Source: Vallitalea maricola (GTDB taxonomy: Bacteria > Bacillota > Clostridia > Lachnospirales > Vallitaleaceae). From it: a stretch of 50,280 nucleotides of DNA. Location of the stretch: NCBI RefSeq assembly GCF_036985595.1, contig NZ_BTPU01000079.1, positions 1-50,280 on the forward strand. Direction: 5' to 3'. This document shows positions 17,913 to 25,008 of this stretch, piece by piece (the first letter of the stretch is position 1; each line of letters starts with the position of its first letter). The notes below the pieces were generated by a model, which had not been told where the DNA came from, did no database searches, and worked only from the letters and a program-made list of their open reading frames with translations. The translations under genes and the position numbers were made by a program.

Positions 17913-18764
17913 TCATAATCCAACTGTTTCCAAAGTAATTTTACCAAGTATTCCATTCCTGAATTCATCCATTAAAATTATTGCTGCTTTATTCAAATCT
18001 AATTCATTACCAGCTTTTATCAAATTTCTGTTTTTTGCAATATTCTCTAATATTTGGATAGATTCCAGATTATGCGTATCAGATAATTTGTATCTAGTAA
18101 GCAGACTCTCTAAGTAATTATTCCTCAAGTAATCTATTAGAATCAGTGCTAATTCTTCAATATTAAGAATTTCATCTTTTATGGATCCAATCAGAGCTAG
18201 ATTAATACCTACTTGCTGATCTTCAAATTTCGGCCAGAGAATTCCTGGTGTATCAAGAAGTTCCATATCTTTTTTTAATTTAATCCATTGTTTTCCTTTT
18301 GTAACTCCTGGTCTATTTCCCGTCTTCGCACTTGCTTTTCCTACCAGTTTATTAATAAAAGTAGACTTACCAACATTCGGTATACCTGCTACCATTGCTC
18401 TTATAGGTTTATTTATTAAACCTCGTTTTTTATTTCTTTCAATTTTTTCTTTACAAAGTTCATATGCTTTATTAATCACTTGATTAATTCCTTTTCCATT
18501 TTTAGAATTAACCAATACAACACTTATACCTCTATTTTCATACCACTTTATAAATTCTTCTGTTTTATTTCTATCTGCTAAATCAATTTTATTGAATACA
18601 ATTATTCTAGGCTTGTTATTAGCTATTTTATCCATATCAGGATTTCTACTGCTTATTGGTACTCTTGCATCAATTAACTCAATTATGACGTCTACAAGCT
18701 TAATATTTTCTTGCATCATACGTTTAGCTTTTGTCATATGTCCTGGGTACCATTGTATATTCAT
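17913..18764 (-). CDS. rbgA: Ribosome biogenesis GTPase YlqF (RbgA)
   Basis: RbgA is a circularly permuted GTPase that promotes a late step of 50S maturation, including uL16 incorporation. The 283-residue protein shows the permuted order: IQWYPGHMTKAKRMM at the N-terminus, FNKIDLAD (G4, about 56-63), GIPNVGKST (G1, near 130) and DTPG (G3), followed by the C-terminal helical RNA-binding domain. AAAGGA precedes the ATG. In B. subtilis it also lies between rplS and rnhB; here lepB is interposed. Confidence 0.97.
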   Translation of the reverse strand: MNIQWYPGHMTKAKRMMQENIKLVDVIIELIDARVPISSRNPDMDKIANNKPRIIVFNKIDLADRNKTEEFIKWYENRGISVVLVNSKNGKGINQVINKAYELCKEKIERNKKRGLINKPIRAMVAGIPNVGKSTFINKLVGKASAKTGNRPGVTKGKQWIKLKKDMELLDTPGILWPKFEDQQVGINLALIGSIKDEILNIEELALILIDYLRNNYLESLLTRYKLSDTHNLESIQILENIAKNRNLIKAGNELDLNKAAIILMDEFRNGILGKITLETVGL

Positions 18765-18816
18765 ATCATTCTATCCTTTCATTGTCATTAACTGAGACTT
18801 TCTTTCTCTTATAGGA

Positions 18817-18844
18817 AAATAAGGAGCAATATTGCTCCTTATTT
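18817..18844 (-). terminator. Hairpin terminator after lepB
   Basis: A perfect 28-base palindrome, arms AAATAAGGAGCAAT and ATTGCTCCTTATTT, lies 18 bases after the lepB stop codon. T-rich sequence follows on both strands, stronger on the plus strand. It probably ends or attenuates transcription between lepB and rbgA. Confidence 0.65.
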
Positions 18845-18862
18845 ATTTCTTCTTTGATCAGA

Positions 18863-19399
18863 TTATTTAACAAATCCAAAATCTTTAAGTGGCCATATTC
18901 TAAGTCCAGCTTTACCGATTATATCTTTCTTACTAATTGTTCCCACATCAGTATAACGACTATCTGAACTGTTATTTCTATTATCACCCATTACAAAATA
19001 TTCGCCTTCTGGAACAACAAATGGAAATTCTCTGTTACCTAACTTGCCATCATCAATTATATCAAATTCTTCTTCTAATTTTTCTTTATTAATATATACT
19101 TGTCCATCAATTATATTAACCTCATCACCAGGTAATCCAATGATTCTCTTAATATAATTTTGTGATGGATTCTTCTTATAAGGAAAAACGACAATGTCAT
19201 ACTGCTTTGGTTTTGTAAATCTATAGCTTATTTTGTCTATAATTACATGGTCGCCATTATGAAGTGTCGGTTCCATAGATTGTCCAATAACATTTGTTTT
19301 CTGAAATACAAACGTTGTTATAAGTAATACTGCAACTAATACAATTCCTATATCAAGTACCCAACTTAATATTTCTCTTCCCAAAGTTGTGTTCTTCAT
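18863..19399 (-). CDS. lepB: Signal peptidase I
   Basis: A membrane-bound serine protease that removes Sec signal peptides outside the membrane. The product is 178 residues with one N-terminal membrane helix (about 12-31). The catalytic Ser41 is in GQSMEPT and the general base Lys84 in YIKRIIGLPGDEV, followed by GDNRNNSSDSR. An ATG six codons upstream lacks a Shine-Dalgarno site; ATG 19399 has GAAGGG six bases before it. It lies between rplS and rbgA but is separated from rplS by a terminator, so it probably has its own promoter. Other signal peptidases may exist elsewhere. Confidence 0.96.
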   Translation of the reverse strand: MKNTTLGREILSWVLDIGIVLVAVLLITTFVFQKTNVIGQSMEPTLHNGDHVIIDKISYRFTKPKQYDIVVFPYKKNPSQNYIKRIIGLPGDEVNIIDGQVYINKEKLEEEFDIIDDGKLGNREFPFVVPEGEYFVMGDNRNNSSDSRYTDVGTISKKDIIGKAGLRIWPLKDFGFVK

Positions 19400-19480
19400 G
19401 CTTAACCCTTCTTTCATAAGACTAAATACATTGCATAAAGTTGTTTTATCATATGCATATAACGTACTAAATAAACAAAA

Positions 19481-19508
19481 AGGGACTAATACATAGTACT
19501 AAGTCCCT
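19481..19508 (-). terminator. Intrinsic terminator after rplS
   Basis: AGGGACT (19481-19487) and AGTCCCT (19502-19508) form a 7-bp stem with a partly paired loop. On the minus strand it is followed by TTTTTGTTT. It lies about 100 bases after rplS and ends the ribosomal/tRNA-modification operon before lepB. Confidence 0.75.
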
Positions 19509-19605
19509 CACTAGTCAAATTAATCATCACAACAGCCATTTGTAAACTATACCATGTAACATTATAGTTAATTTTTAGTTAAACTGCGTATTATAATTAA
19601 CTTAA

Positions 19606-19956
19606 TTATCTAATTAACTCTTTAACTTTAGCAGCTTTACCAATTCTGTCTCTTAAGTAGTTAAGTTTAGCTCTTCTAACTTTACCACGTCTTACAACAT
19701 CAATATGATCGATAATTGGTGAATGTAATGGCCAAGTTTTTTCAACACCTACACCATATGAAATTCTTCTAGCTGTAAATGTCTCACGATTACTTCCGTT
19801 TTGTCTTTTGATAACTACGCCTTCAAACATCTGTAATCTTTCACGGTTTCCTTCTTTAACTTTAGCATATACTCTAATAGTATCACCAACGTTAAAATCT
19901 GTTAAAGCATTTTCTCTTAATTGTTCTTGTTCAATTTTACGTATTATATCGTTCAT
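19606..19956 (-). CDS. rplS: Large ribosomal subunit protein bL19
   Basis: The 116-residue protein bL19 sits at the 30S-50S interface. It has the typical beginning (IIRKIEQEQLRENALTDF), the GDTIRVYAKVKEG strand, FEGVVIKRQNG and a basic C-terminal part ending IGKAAKVKELIR. AGGAGG lies six bases before the ATG. It is the last gene of the rpsP-khpA-rimM-trmD-rplS run and is followed by a terminator. Confidence 0.98.
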   Translation of the reverse strand: MNDIIRKIEQEQLRENALTDFNVGDTIRVYAKVKEGNRERLQMFEGVVIKRQNGSNRETFTARRISYGVGVEKTWPLHSPIIDHIDVVRRGKVRRAKLNYLRDRIGKAAKVKELIR

Positions 19957-20045
19957 GTGTTTCCTCCTAATATCTAGATGTTCTTAATACATTATTGTAA
20001 CAGAGGACCATCCGTACTCACATTAAATTACTATATCATACTTCA

Positions 20046-20777
20046 TCATAATTTGCAATATTTATCTAAAATTTTCTTATCCTTTTCTGATAGTTCTGCT
20101 TTCTCTAATAGATCAGGTCTCTTATTGTATGTTCTTATTAATGATTGTTCCCTTCTCCACTGATCAATATTTTTATGATGTCCAGACAATAATATGTCAG
20201 GAACTTTTTTATCCATAAAAACAGCTGGTCTAGTATATTGAGGATATTCTAATAAATTATCATCAAATGATTCTGTCGTGGCAGATACTCCATTAGATAG
20301 AACATCAGGTATCAATCTTGATATGGCATCTATCATAACCATTACAGCCAGTTCTCCACCAGTCAATATATAATCTCCTATGGATACTTCATCTGTAACT
20401 ATCATATCAATTACCCTTTCATCTATACCTTCATAATGTCCACATAAAAAAATTAATTCTTCTTCCTTAGATAATTCCATAGCCATTTCTTGATTAAATG
20501 TCTTTCCTTGTGGGGTTAGATATATGACCCTAGGTTTATTACTAAGTTTACTTGTAATACTCTTATATGCCTCATATATAGGTTCTGGCTGCATAACCAT
20601 ACCTGCACCACCACCATAAGGATAATCATCTACTTGTTTATGCTTGTTGTATGCATAATCCCTTATATTAATCGTATCTATTTCAATCAAGTTTTTTTCC
20701 TGAGCTTTACCAATAATACTTGAACCAAGTCCTTGTTTAATCATGTCTGGAAATAACGTCATTATGTTAAATTTCAC
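20046..20777 (-). CDS. trmD: tRNA (guanine-N1-)-methyltransferase
   Basis: TrmD methylates G37 of tRNAs using SAM in a trefoil-knot fold, preventing +1 frameshifts. The 243-residue protein has the knot motifs FLCGHYEGIDERV and SIGDYILTGGELA, with PYGGGAGM before them. The start codon is GTG within a GTGA overlap with the rimM stop, indicating translational coupling. AGGATTG upstream could serve as ribosome-binding site. Confidence 0.98.
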   Translation of the reverse strand: MKFNIMTLFPDMIKQGLGSSIIGKAQEKNLIEIDTINIRDYAYNKHKQVDDYPYGGGAGMVMQPEPIYEAYKSITSKLSNKPRVIYLTPQGKTFNQEMAMELSKEEELIFLCGHYEGIDERVIDMIVTDEVSIGDYILTGGELAVMVMIDAISRLIPDVLSNGVSATTESFDDNLLEYPQYTRPAVFMDKKVPDILLSGHHKNIDQWRREQSLIRTYNKRPDLLEKAELSEKDKKILDKYCKL

Positions 20778-21283
20778 TCATCAATCAATCCTTCCAGTAA
20801 TGAAACCACCATGGTCTTATTATTCATATCTACTTGTTTTATACATTGTTTTATAGCAGGTATCAAAATTTCTTTTTTATCATCAGTTTCAATTACATAT
20901 ACATCATTGCTGCCAGTAAATATAATATCTTTTATAGTACCTAGATTTTTACCAGCATCAGTACTTACATCTATGCCTATCAGATCTTGTACATAATATT
21001 CATCATCTTCTAAAGGTAATGCTAATTCTCTTGGTATTTTAATAATAGATTGTTTCAACTTCTCTGCACTAGTCATATCTTTCAATTCTTCAAACTTTAT
21101 AATAATCATATTCTTAAAATACCTTATACTATCAATAGTATATTTTTGTATTTTTCTATTATTATCAATATACACATATTCCAGTAATTCAAATCTTTTA
21201 GGTTCATCAGTTAAAGGTATTACCTTAACTTCACCCCTAATACCATGTGTATTAACTATTTTTCCAATATTAAAGTAATCCAT
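20774..21283 (-). CDS. rimM: Ribosome maturation factor RimM
   Basis: RimM binds uS19 and assists 16S rRNA processing and 30S head assembly. The 169-residue protein has the N-terminal RimM domain (IGKIVNTHGIRGEVKVIPLTD) and a C-terminal PRC-barrel domain (YYVQDLIGIDVSTDAGKNLG). AGGTGAG precedes the ATG. A terminator-like hairpin separates it from khpA upstream, and it is coupled to trmD downstream by a 4-base overlap. Confidence 0.97.
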   Translation of the reverse strand: MDYFNIGKIVNTHGIRGEVKVIPLTDEPKRFELLEYVYIDNNRKIQKYTIDSIRYFKNMIIIKFEELKDMTSAEKLKQSIIKIPRELALPLEDDEYYVQDLIGIDVSTDAGKNLGTIKDIIFTGSNDVYVIETDDKKEILIPAIKQCIKQVDMNNKTMVVSLLEGLIDE

Positions 21284-21307
21284 ACACTCACCTACAAAAA
21301 TTTTTTT

Positions 21308-21334
21308 AAAAAAAGGCTAGGGAATCCCTAACCT
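21308..21334 (-). terminator. Terminator or attenuator between khpA and rimM
   Basis: On the minus strand AGGTTAGGG and CCCTAGCCT form a 9-bp stem with one mismatch and a 3-base loop, followed by seven T residues. The stem begins within the khpA stop codon. Since rimM starts 25 bases beyond the T-tract with no clear promoter between, it probably attenuates readthrough rather than fully ending the operon. Confidence 0.75.
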
Positions 21335-21564
21335 TATTGTAGAATTTCTACAACAACTCTTTTCTCTTCCTTTGTTGCCGCAGCCTTAACTACAGTTCTT
21401 ATAGCTTTAGCAATTCTACCTTGTTTTCCAATTACTTTTCCCATATCGTCAGGTGCAACTTTTAACTCTAATATAATTGAGCGCTCTCCCTCAATTTCAT
21501 TTACTTTAACATCATCTGGATTATCAACTAATGCTTTAGCGATAACTTCCACTAATTCTTTCAT
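21334..21564 (-). CDS. khpA: KH-domain RNA-binding protein KhpA (YlqC)
   Basis: A 76-residue single KH-domain protein. The GxxG loop is visible in GKVIGKQGRIAKAIRT, with an AAATKEEKRVVVEIL C-terminus. KhpA works with KhpB in RNA binding and affects cell division in streptococci. An ATG six codons upstream lacks a ribosome-binding site; ATG 21564 has GGAGGTG six to seven bases ahead. It lies 18 bases downstream of rpsP, the standard order. Confidence 0.95.
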   Translation of the reverse strand: MKELVEVIAKALVDNPDDVKVNEIEGERSIILELKVAPDDMGKVIGKQGRIAKAIRTVVKAAATKEEKRVVVEILQ

Positions 21565-21582
21565 GTTGTACACCTCCAACAA

Positions 21583-21828
21583 TTACTTTACAACTCCAGC
21601 TTGCTTTAACAATCTTTTGACTGTATCAGAAGGCTGAGCTCCGTTACTTAACCATTTGTTAGCAACTTCTTCATTTATCTTTAAATCAATAGGATTTTTT
21701 GTTGGATTATAGTAGCCAACTTGCTCAATGAATTTACCATCTCTTGGTGATCTAGAATCAGCAACTACAATTCTATAAAAAGGAGCTTTTTTTGCACCCA
21801 TTCTTTTTAATCTCATTCTTACTGCCAT
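21583..21828 (-). CDS. rpsP: Small ribosomal subunit protein bS16
   Basis: bS16 is an 81-residue 30S assembly protein. The start MAVRMRLKRMGAKKAPFYRI and the VADSRSPRDGKFIEQVGYYNP segment are diagnostic. An in-frame ATG six codons upstream overlaps the Shine-Dalgarno sequence GGGAGGTGA (21837-21845), so ATG 21828 is the start. It follows ffh by 64 bases. Confidence 0.98.
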   Translation of the reverse strand: MAVRMRLKRMGAKKAPFYRIVVADSRSPRDGKFIEQVGYYNPTKNPIDLKINEEVANKWLSNGAQPSDTVKRLLKQAGVVK

Positions 21829-21892
21829 TTGTGTTTCACCTCCCATAGTTAATTATTATCTATATTAGACTAATCAAGAATATAAATTCTAA

Positions 21893-23236
21893 CTAGCCCA
21901 TAAAAGGAAATTTATTAAATAATCCTTTTTTACCTTTGCCTTTCATCATACCACTAAACTGTTTCATCATTTTTTTGGATTGTTCAAATTGTTTAATGAA
22001 TCTATTTACATCTTGGATATGATTACCTGAACCATTAGCGATTCTTCTTTTTCTTGAAGGATTGATAAGTGCTGGATTAGCTCTTTCTTCAAGTGTCATG
22101 GAATATATCATTGATTCTACTTTTGATAGCTCTTTATCATCTATTTCAACATCTTTCATTTGCTTATTCATGCCAGGAATCATTGACATGATATCACCAA
22201 TGGAACCTAATTTCTTTACTTGCTGCATTTGTTCAAGAAAATCATCAAAAGTAAATTCAGCTTTTCTAAACTTTCTTTCCATTTCAGCAGCTTTTTTAGC
22301 ATCAATAGCTTCAGAAGCTTTTTCAATAAGTGTAAGAACATCACCCATTCCAAGAATTCTTGATGCCATTCTTTCTGGATGGAATACTTCAATATCTGTA
22401 AGTTTTTCTCCTATACATGCAAATTTGATAGGCTTATTGGTTACTGCTCTTACAGAAAGTGCGGAACCACCTCTAGTATCACCATCTAACTTAGTTAGAA
22501 TTACACCATCAATACCTATTTTATCGTTAAAGTTTTCTGCCACGTTTACAGCATCTTGTCCTGTCATAGCATCAACTACCAACAATATTTCTTGAGGATT
22601 TATGTTTTCTTTTATTTCTATTAGTTCACCCATCATATCTTCATCTATATGAAGTCTACCAGCTGTATCGATTATAACTACATTATTGCCATTCTTACCT
22701 GCTGATTCGATAGCTGCTTTAGCTATATCGACTGGTTTGTTCTTATCACCCATTGTGAATACTGGTACATCAATCTGCCCACCTACAACCTGTAACTGTT
22801 TAATAGCTGCTGGTCTATATACATCACAAGCTACTAATAGAGGCTTTTTACCACTTTTCTTAAGGTTACCTGCAAGTTTTGCAGTAGTGGTTGTCTTACC
22901 TGCCCCTTGCAAACCAACCATCATGTATACTGTTGGAGATTCCTTTGAAAAAGTTAAATCAGATTTTTCTTCACCCATCAACTTAACTAATTCCTCATTA
23001 ACAATCTTAATAACCTGTTGACCTGGTGTCAGACTTTCCATTACCTCATGTCCAATAGCTCTTTCTCTTATATCTTTAACAAATTTTTTAACTACTTTGA
23101 AATTAACATCTGCTTCAAGTAATGCTAGTTTAACTTCTCTTAACGCTAGTTTTACATCTTGCTCGCTAAGTTTTCCTTTTTTCTTAAGGGTAGAAAATAT
23201 ATTCTGAAACTTATCTGTCAAACTTTCAAATGCCAT
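21893..23236 (-). CDS. ffh: Signal recognition particle protein Ffh
   Basis: Ffh is the SRP GTPase that binds signal sequences of nascent membrane proteins together with 4.5S/6S RNA. The 447-residue protein has an N domain (about 1-95), a G domain with P-loop GLQGAGKTTTT (near 106-116), DTAGR, TKLDGDTRGG, and a methionine-rich M domain from about 330 with the RNA-binding segment NPSRKRRIANGSG. GGGAGG precedes the ATG. It is preceded by ylxM (27 bases) and partnered by ftsY nearby. No SRP RNA gene is seen in this window. Confidence 0.98.
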   Translation of the reverse strand: MAFESLTDKFQNIFSTLKKKGKLSEQDVKLALREVKLALLEADVNFKVVKKFVKDIRERAIGHEVMESLTPGQQVIKIVNEELVKLMGEEKSDLTFSKESPTVYMMVGLQGAGKTTTTAKLAGNLKKSGKKPLLVACDVYRPAAIKQLQVVGGQIDVPVFTMGDKNKPVDIAKAAIESAGKNGNNVVIIDTAGRLHIDEDMMGELIEIKENINPQEILLVVDAMTGQDAVNVAENFNDKIGIDGVILTKLDGDTRGGSALSVRAVTNKPIKFACIGEKLTDIEVFHPERMASRILGMGDVLTLIEKASEAIDAKKAAEMERKFRKAEFTFDDFLEQMQQVKKLGSIGDIMSMIPGMNKQMKDVEIDDKELSKVESMIYSMTLEERANPALINPSRKRRIANGSGNHIQDVNRFIKQFEQSKKMMKQFSGMMKGKGKKGLFNKFPFMG

Positions 23237-23263
23237 ACACTAACCTCCCACTCATAAATTCTT

Positions 23264-23635
23264 CTATAAATCTTCTAATATTCTATTGCAAGTTTCCTGT
23301 ATACTAACTATTCTATTAGCCACTATGTCTTGGCTTTGTTTATCTTCATTAAAACTATCTAAAATTTCACTTGCATAATTATAAATCTTTTCTACGTTCT
23401 GCTTATTTATTAGAAATTTATCTACCAATTGCAACTTGTTCTCATAATTTTCAAGCTGTTTCTCACATCTTTTCAATGTATCATGAACACCTTGTCTACT
23501 AATCTTCAACTGTTCAGATATTTCTCCTAGAGAAAAATCATTCAAATGATATAATTCATATATTTCTTTCTGGTGTTTTGTTAATAATTCACCGTAGAAA
23601 TCGTATAGTAATGTTTTCTTAAAAATATTACTCAA
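23264..23635 (-). CDS. ylxM: YlxM-family helix-turn-helix protein (UPF0122)
   Basis: A 123-residue protein with a sigma-70 region 4-like helix-turn-helix (YHLNDFSLGEISEQLKISRQGVHDTLKRCE, about 28-57). YlxM is nearly always encoded next to ffh and has been implicated in SRP function; DNA binding has been proposed. The start codon is TTG, with Shine-Dalgarno AGGTGG at 23646-23651. That site lies inside a large dyad just after a perfect sigma-A promoter, so synthesis may be regulated. It heads the ylxM-ffh-rpsP-khpA transcript. Confidence 0.93.
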   Translation of the reverse strand: MSNIFKKTLLYDFYGELLTKHQKEIYELYHLNDFSLGEISEQLKISRQGVHDTLKRCEKQLENYENKLQLVDKFLINKQNVEKIYNYASEILDSFNEDKQSQDIVANRIVSIQETCNRILEDL

Positions 23636-23644
23636 AATTAAATC

Positions 23645-23678
23645 ACCACCTGTAAAGGTTATTTACTTTACAGGTGGT
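23645..23678 (-). promoter_or_regulatory. 13-8-13 dyad over the ylxM start site and Shine-Dalgarno
   Basis: ACCACCTGTAAAG and CTTTACAGGTGGT (23645-23657 and 23666-23678) are perfect inverted 13-mers 8 bases apart. The dyad begins directly after the -10 box, covers the predicted transcription start near 23672 and contains the ylxM Shine-Dalgarno site. It could be a repressor operator or an RNA hairpin hiding the ribosome-binding site. Confidence 0.75.
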
Positions 23679-23707
23679 ATTATATGATATTTTAATATGT
23701 TTGTCAA
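23679..23707 (-). promoter_or_regulatory. Consensus sigma-A promoter of ylxM-ffh
   Basis: On the minus strand TTGACA (23702-23707), a 17-base spacer and TATAAT (23679-23684) match the consensus at all 12 positions. It lies between ftsY and ylxM, so ffh and the ribosomal genes can be transcribed independently of smc-ftsY. Confidence 0.9.
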
Positions 23708-23771
23708 GCTTTTTTACTTGATAGATTAAAATTTCTTGATTATATTTATGCCCAACAAATATATTTGACTC

Positions 23772-24950
23772 CTATTCTTCAAATAGAGCACTAACAAATT
23801 CTTCTGAATTGAACTGCTGCATATCATCTATTCCTTCACCAACACCAATATATTTAACTGGAATATTAAGTTCTGTTTGAATTGCAACTGCGATACCACC
23901 TTTTGCTGTACCATCAAGCTTAGTAAGAACAATACCTGTAATATCTGCTATATCTTTGAACTGCTTAGCCTGTTGTAATGCATTTTGACCTGTAGTACTA
24001 TCAAGGACTAATAGAACTTCCTTATGTGCCTCAGGATATTCTCTATTAATAATTTTAAATATCTTTCTTAATTCTTCCATCAAATTCTTCTTATTGTGAA
24101 GCCTTCCTGCTGTATCACATATTAATAGATCTGCTTCTCTTGCTTTAGCAGCTTGAACAGCGTCGAATACAACTGCTCCAGGATCTGAATTCTCTTGTTG
24201 AGATATAAGTTCTACTCCTGCTCTGTTAGACCATTCAGCTAATTGATCTATAGCAGCTGCTCTAAAAGTATCAGCAGCAGCAAGAATTACTTTTTTCCCT
24301 TTTTGCTTATATTGATTAGCTAATTTACCAATAGTAGTAGTTTTACCTACTCCATTTACACCAATTACAAGAACTACTGATTTTTTCTCTGTAAATTCAT
24401 AGAGGTCATCTTCATTTTTCATAAGTTCTTTTAATTCTTCCATCAATAACTCTCTAACACCAGCTGTGTCCTTAATTTTGTTCTCTTTCACCTTTTCTCT
24501 TAGGTCTTCAATAATAGTCATAGCAGTATTAACCCCTAAATCAGCAACTATTAGTGCTTCCTCAAGTTCTTCATAAAAATCTTCATCTATCTTCGTAAAT
24601 GAACTTAGTACTTGATCTACTCCACCAAGTATATTATTTCTTGTTTTAGTAAGACCTTTTACTAATTTACCAAAAAATCCTCTTTTTTTCTTACCTTCTT
24701 CTTCTTGTTCTTGTGGAATCTCGTTTTCATCTTCCACCTCATCAATATTTTCAATAACTTCCTCTTTACTTGTTATGTCAGCATTTTCATTACTATTATT
24801 TTCTTGTACATTAATATTATTATCTTCTTTTATTACATCTTCTTCTATTTCTTGTTGTTCTTTGGTATCAACCAATTCTTGTTCATTCTCTGAAGTATTT
24901 TCTTTTTGTTCTTCTTTTGTTTTATTTTTCTTCCAGCTAAATAAGCCCAT
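23772..24950 (-). CDS. ftsY: SRP receptor GTPase FtsY
   Basis: FtsY docks the SRP-ribosome complex at the membrane. The 392-residue protein has an acidic, Glu/Asn-rich A domain (about 1-95), then an NG domain with P-loop GVNGVGKTTT, DTFRAAA, CDTAGR, TKLDGTAKGG and a C-terminal GVGEGIDDMQQF. The longest reading frame begins 14 codons upstream, but ATG 24950 (MGLFSWKKN, the usual beginning) has AGGAGG ten bases ahead. It follows smc by 58 bases. Confidence 0.97.
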   Translation of the reverse strand: MGLFSWKKNKTKEEQKENTSENEQELVDTKEQQEIEEDVIKEDNNINVQENNSNENADITSKEEVIENIDEVEDENEIPQEQEEEGKKKRGFFGKLVKGLTKTRNNILGGVDQVLSSFTKIDEDFYEELEEALIVADLGVNTAMTIIEDLREKVKENKIKDTAGVRELLMEELKELMKNEDDLYEFTEKKSVVLVIGVNGVGKTTTIGKLANQYKQKGKKVILAAADTFRAAAIDQLAEWSNRAGVELISQQENSDPGAVVFDAVQAAKAREADLLICDTAGRLHNKKNLMEELRKIFKIINREYPEAHKEVLLVLDSTTGQNALQQAKQFKDIADITGIVLTKLDGTAKGGIAVAIQTELNIPVKYIGVGEGIDDMQQFNSEEFVSALFEE

Positions 24951-25008
24951 AGTTATATTTCCTCCTATCCATATGTCAAACTCTAGTTTCACATACGTAT
25001 GTCTGTAT

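Noticed and set aside
22062..22595. Plus-strand open frame of 177 codons opposite ffh
   Set aside because: Antisense shadow of a well-supported gene; serine- and leucine-rich composition and no start signal.
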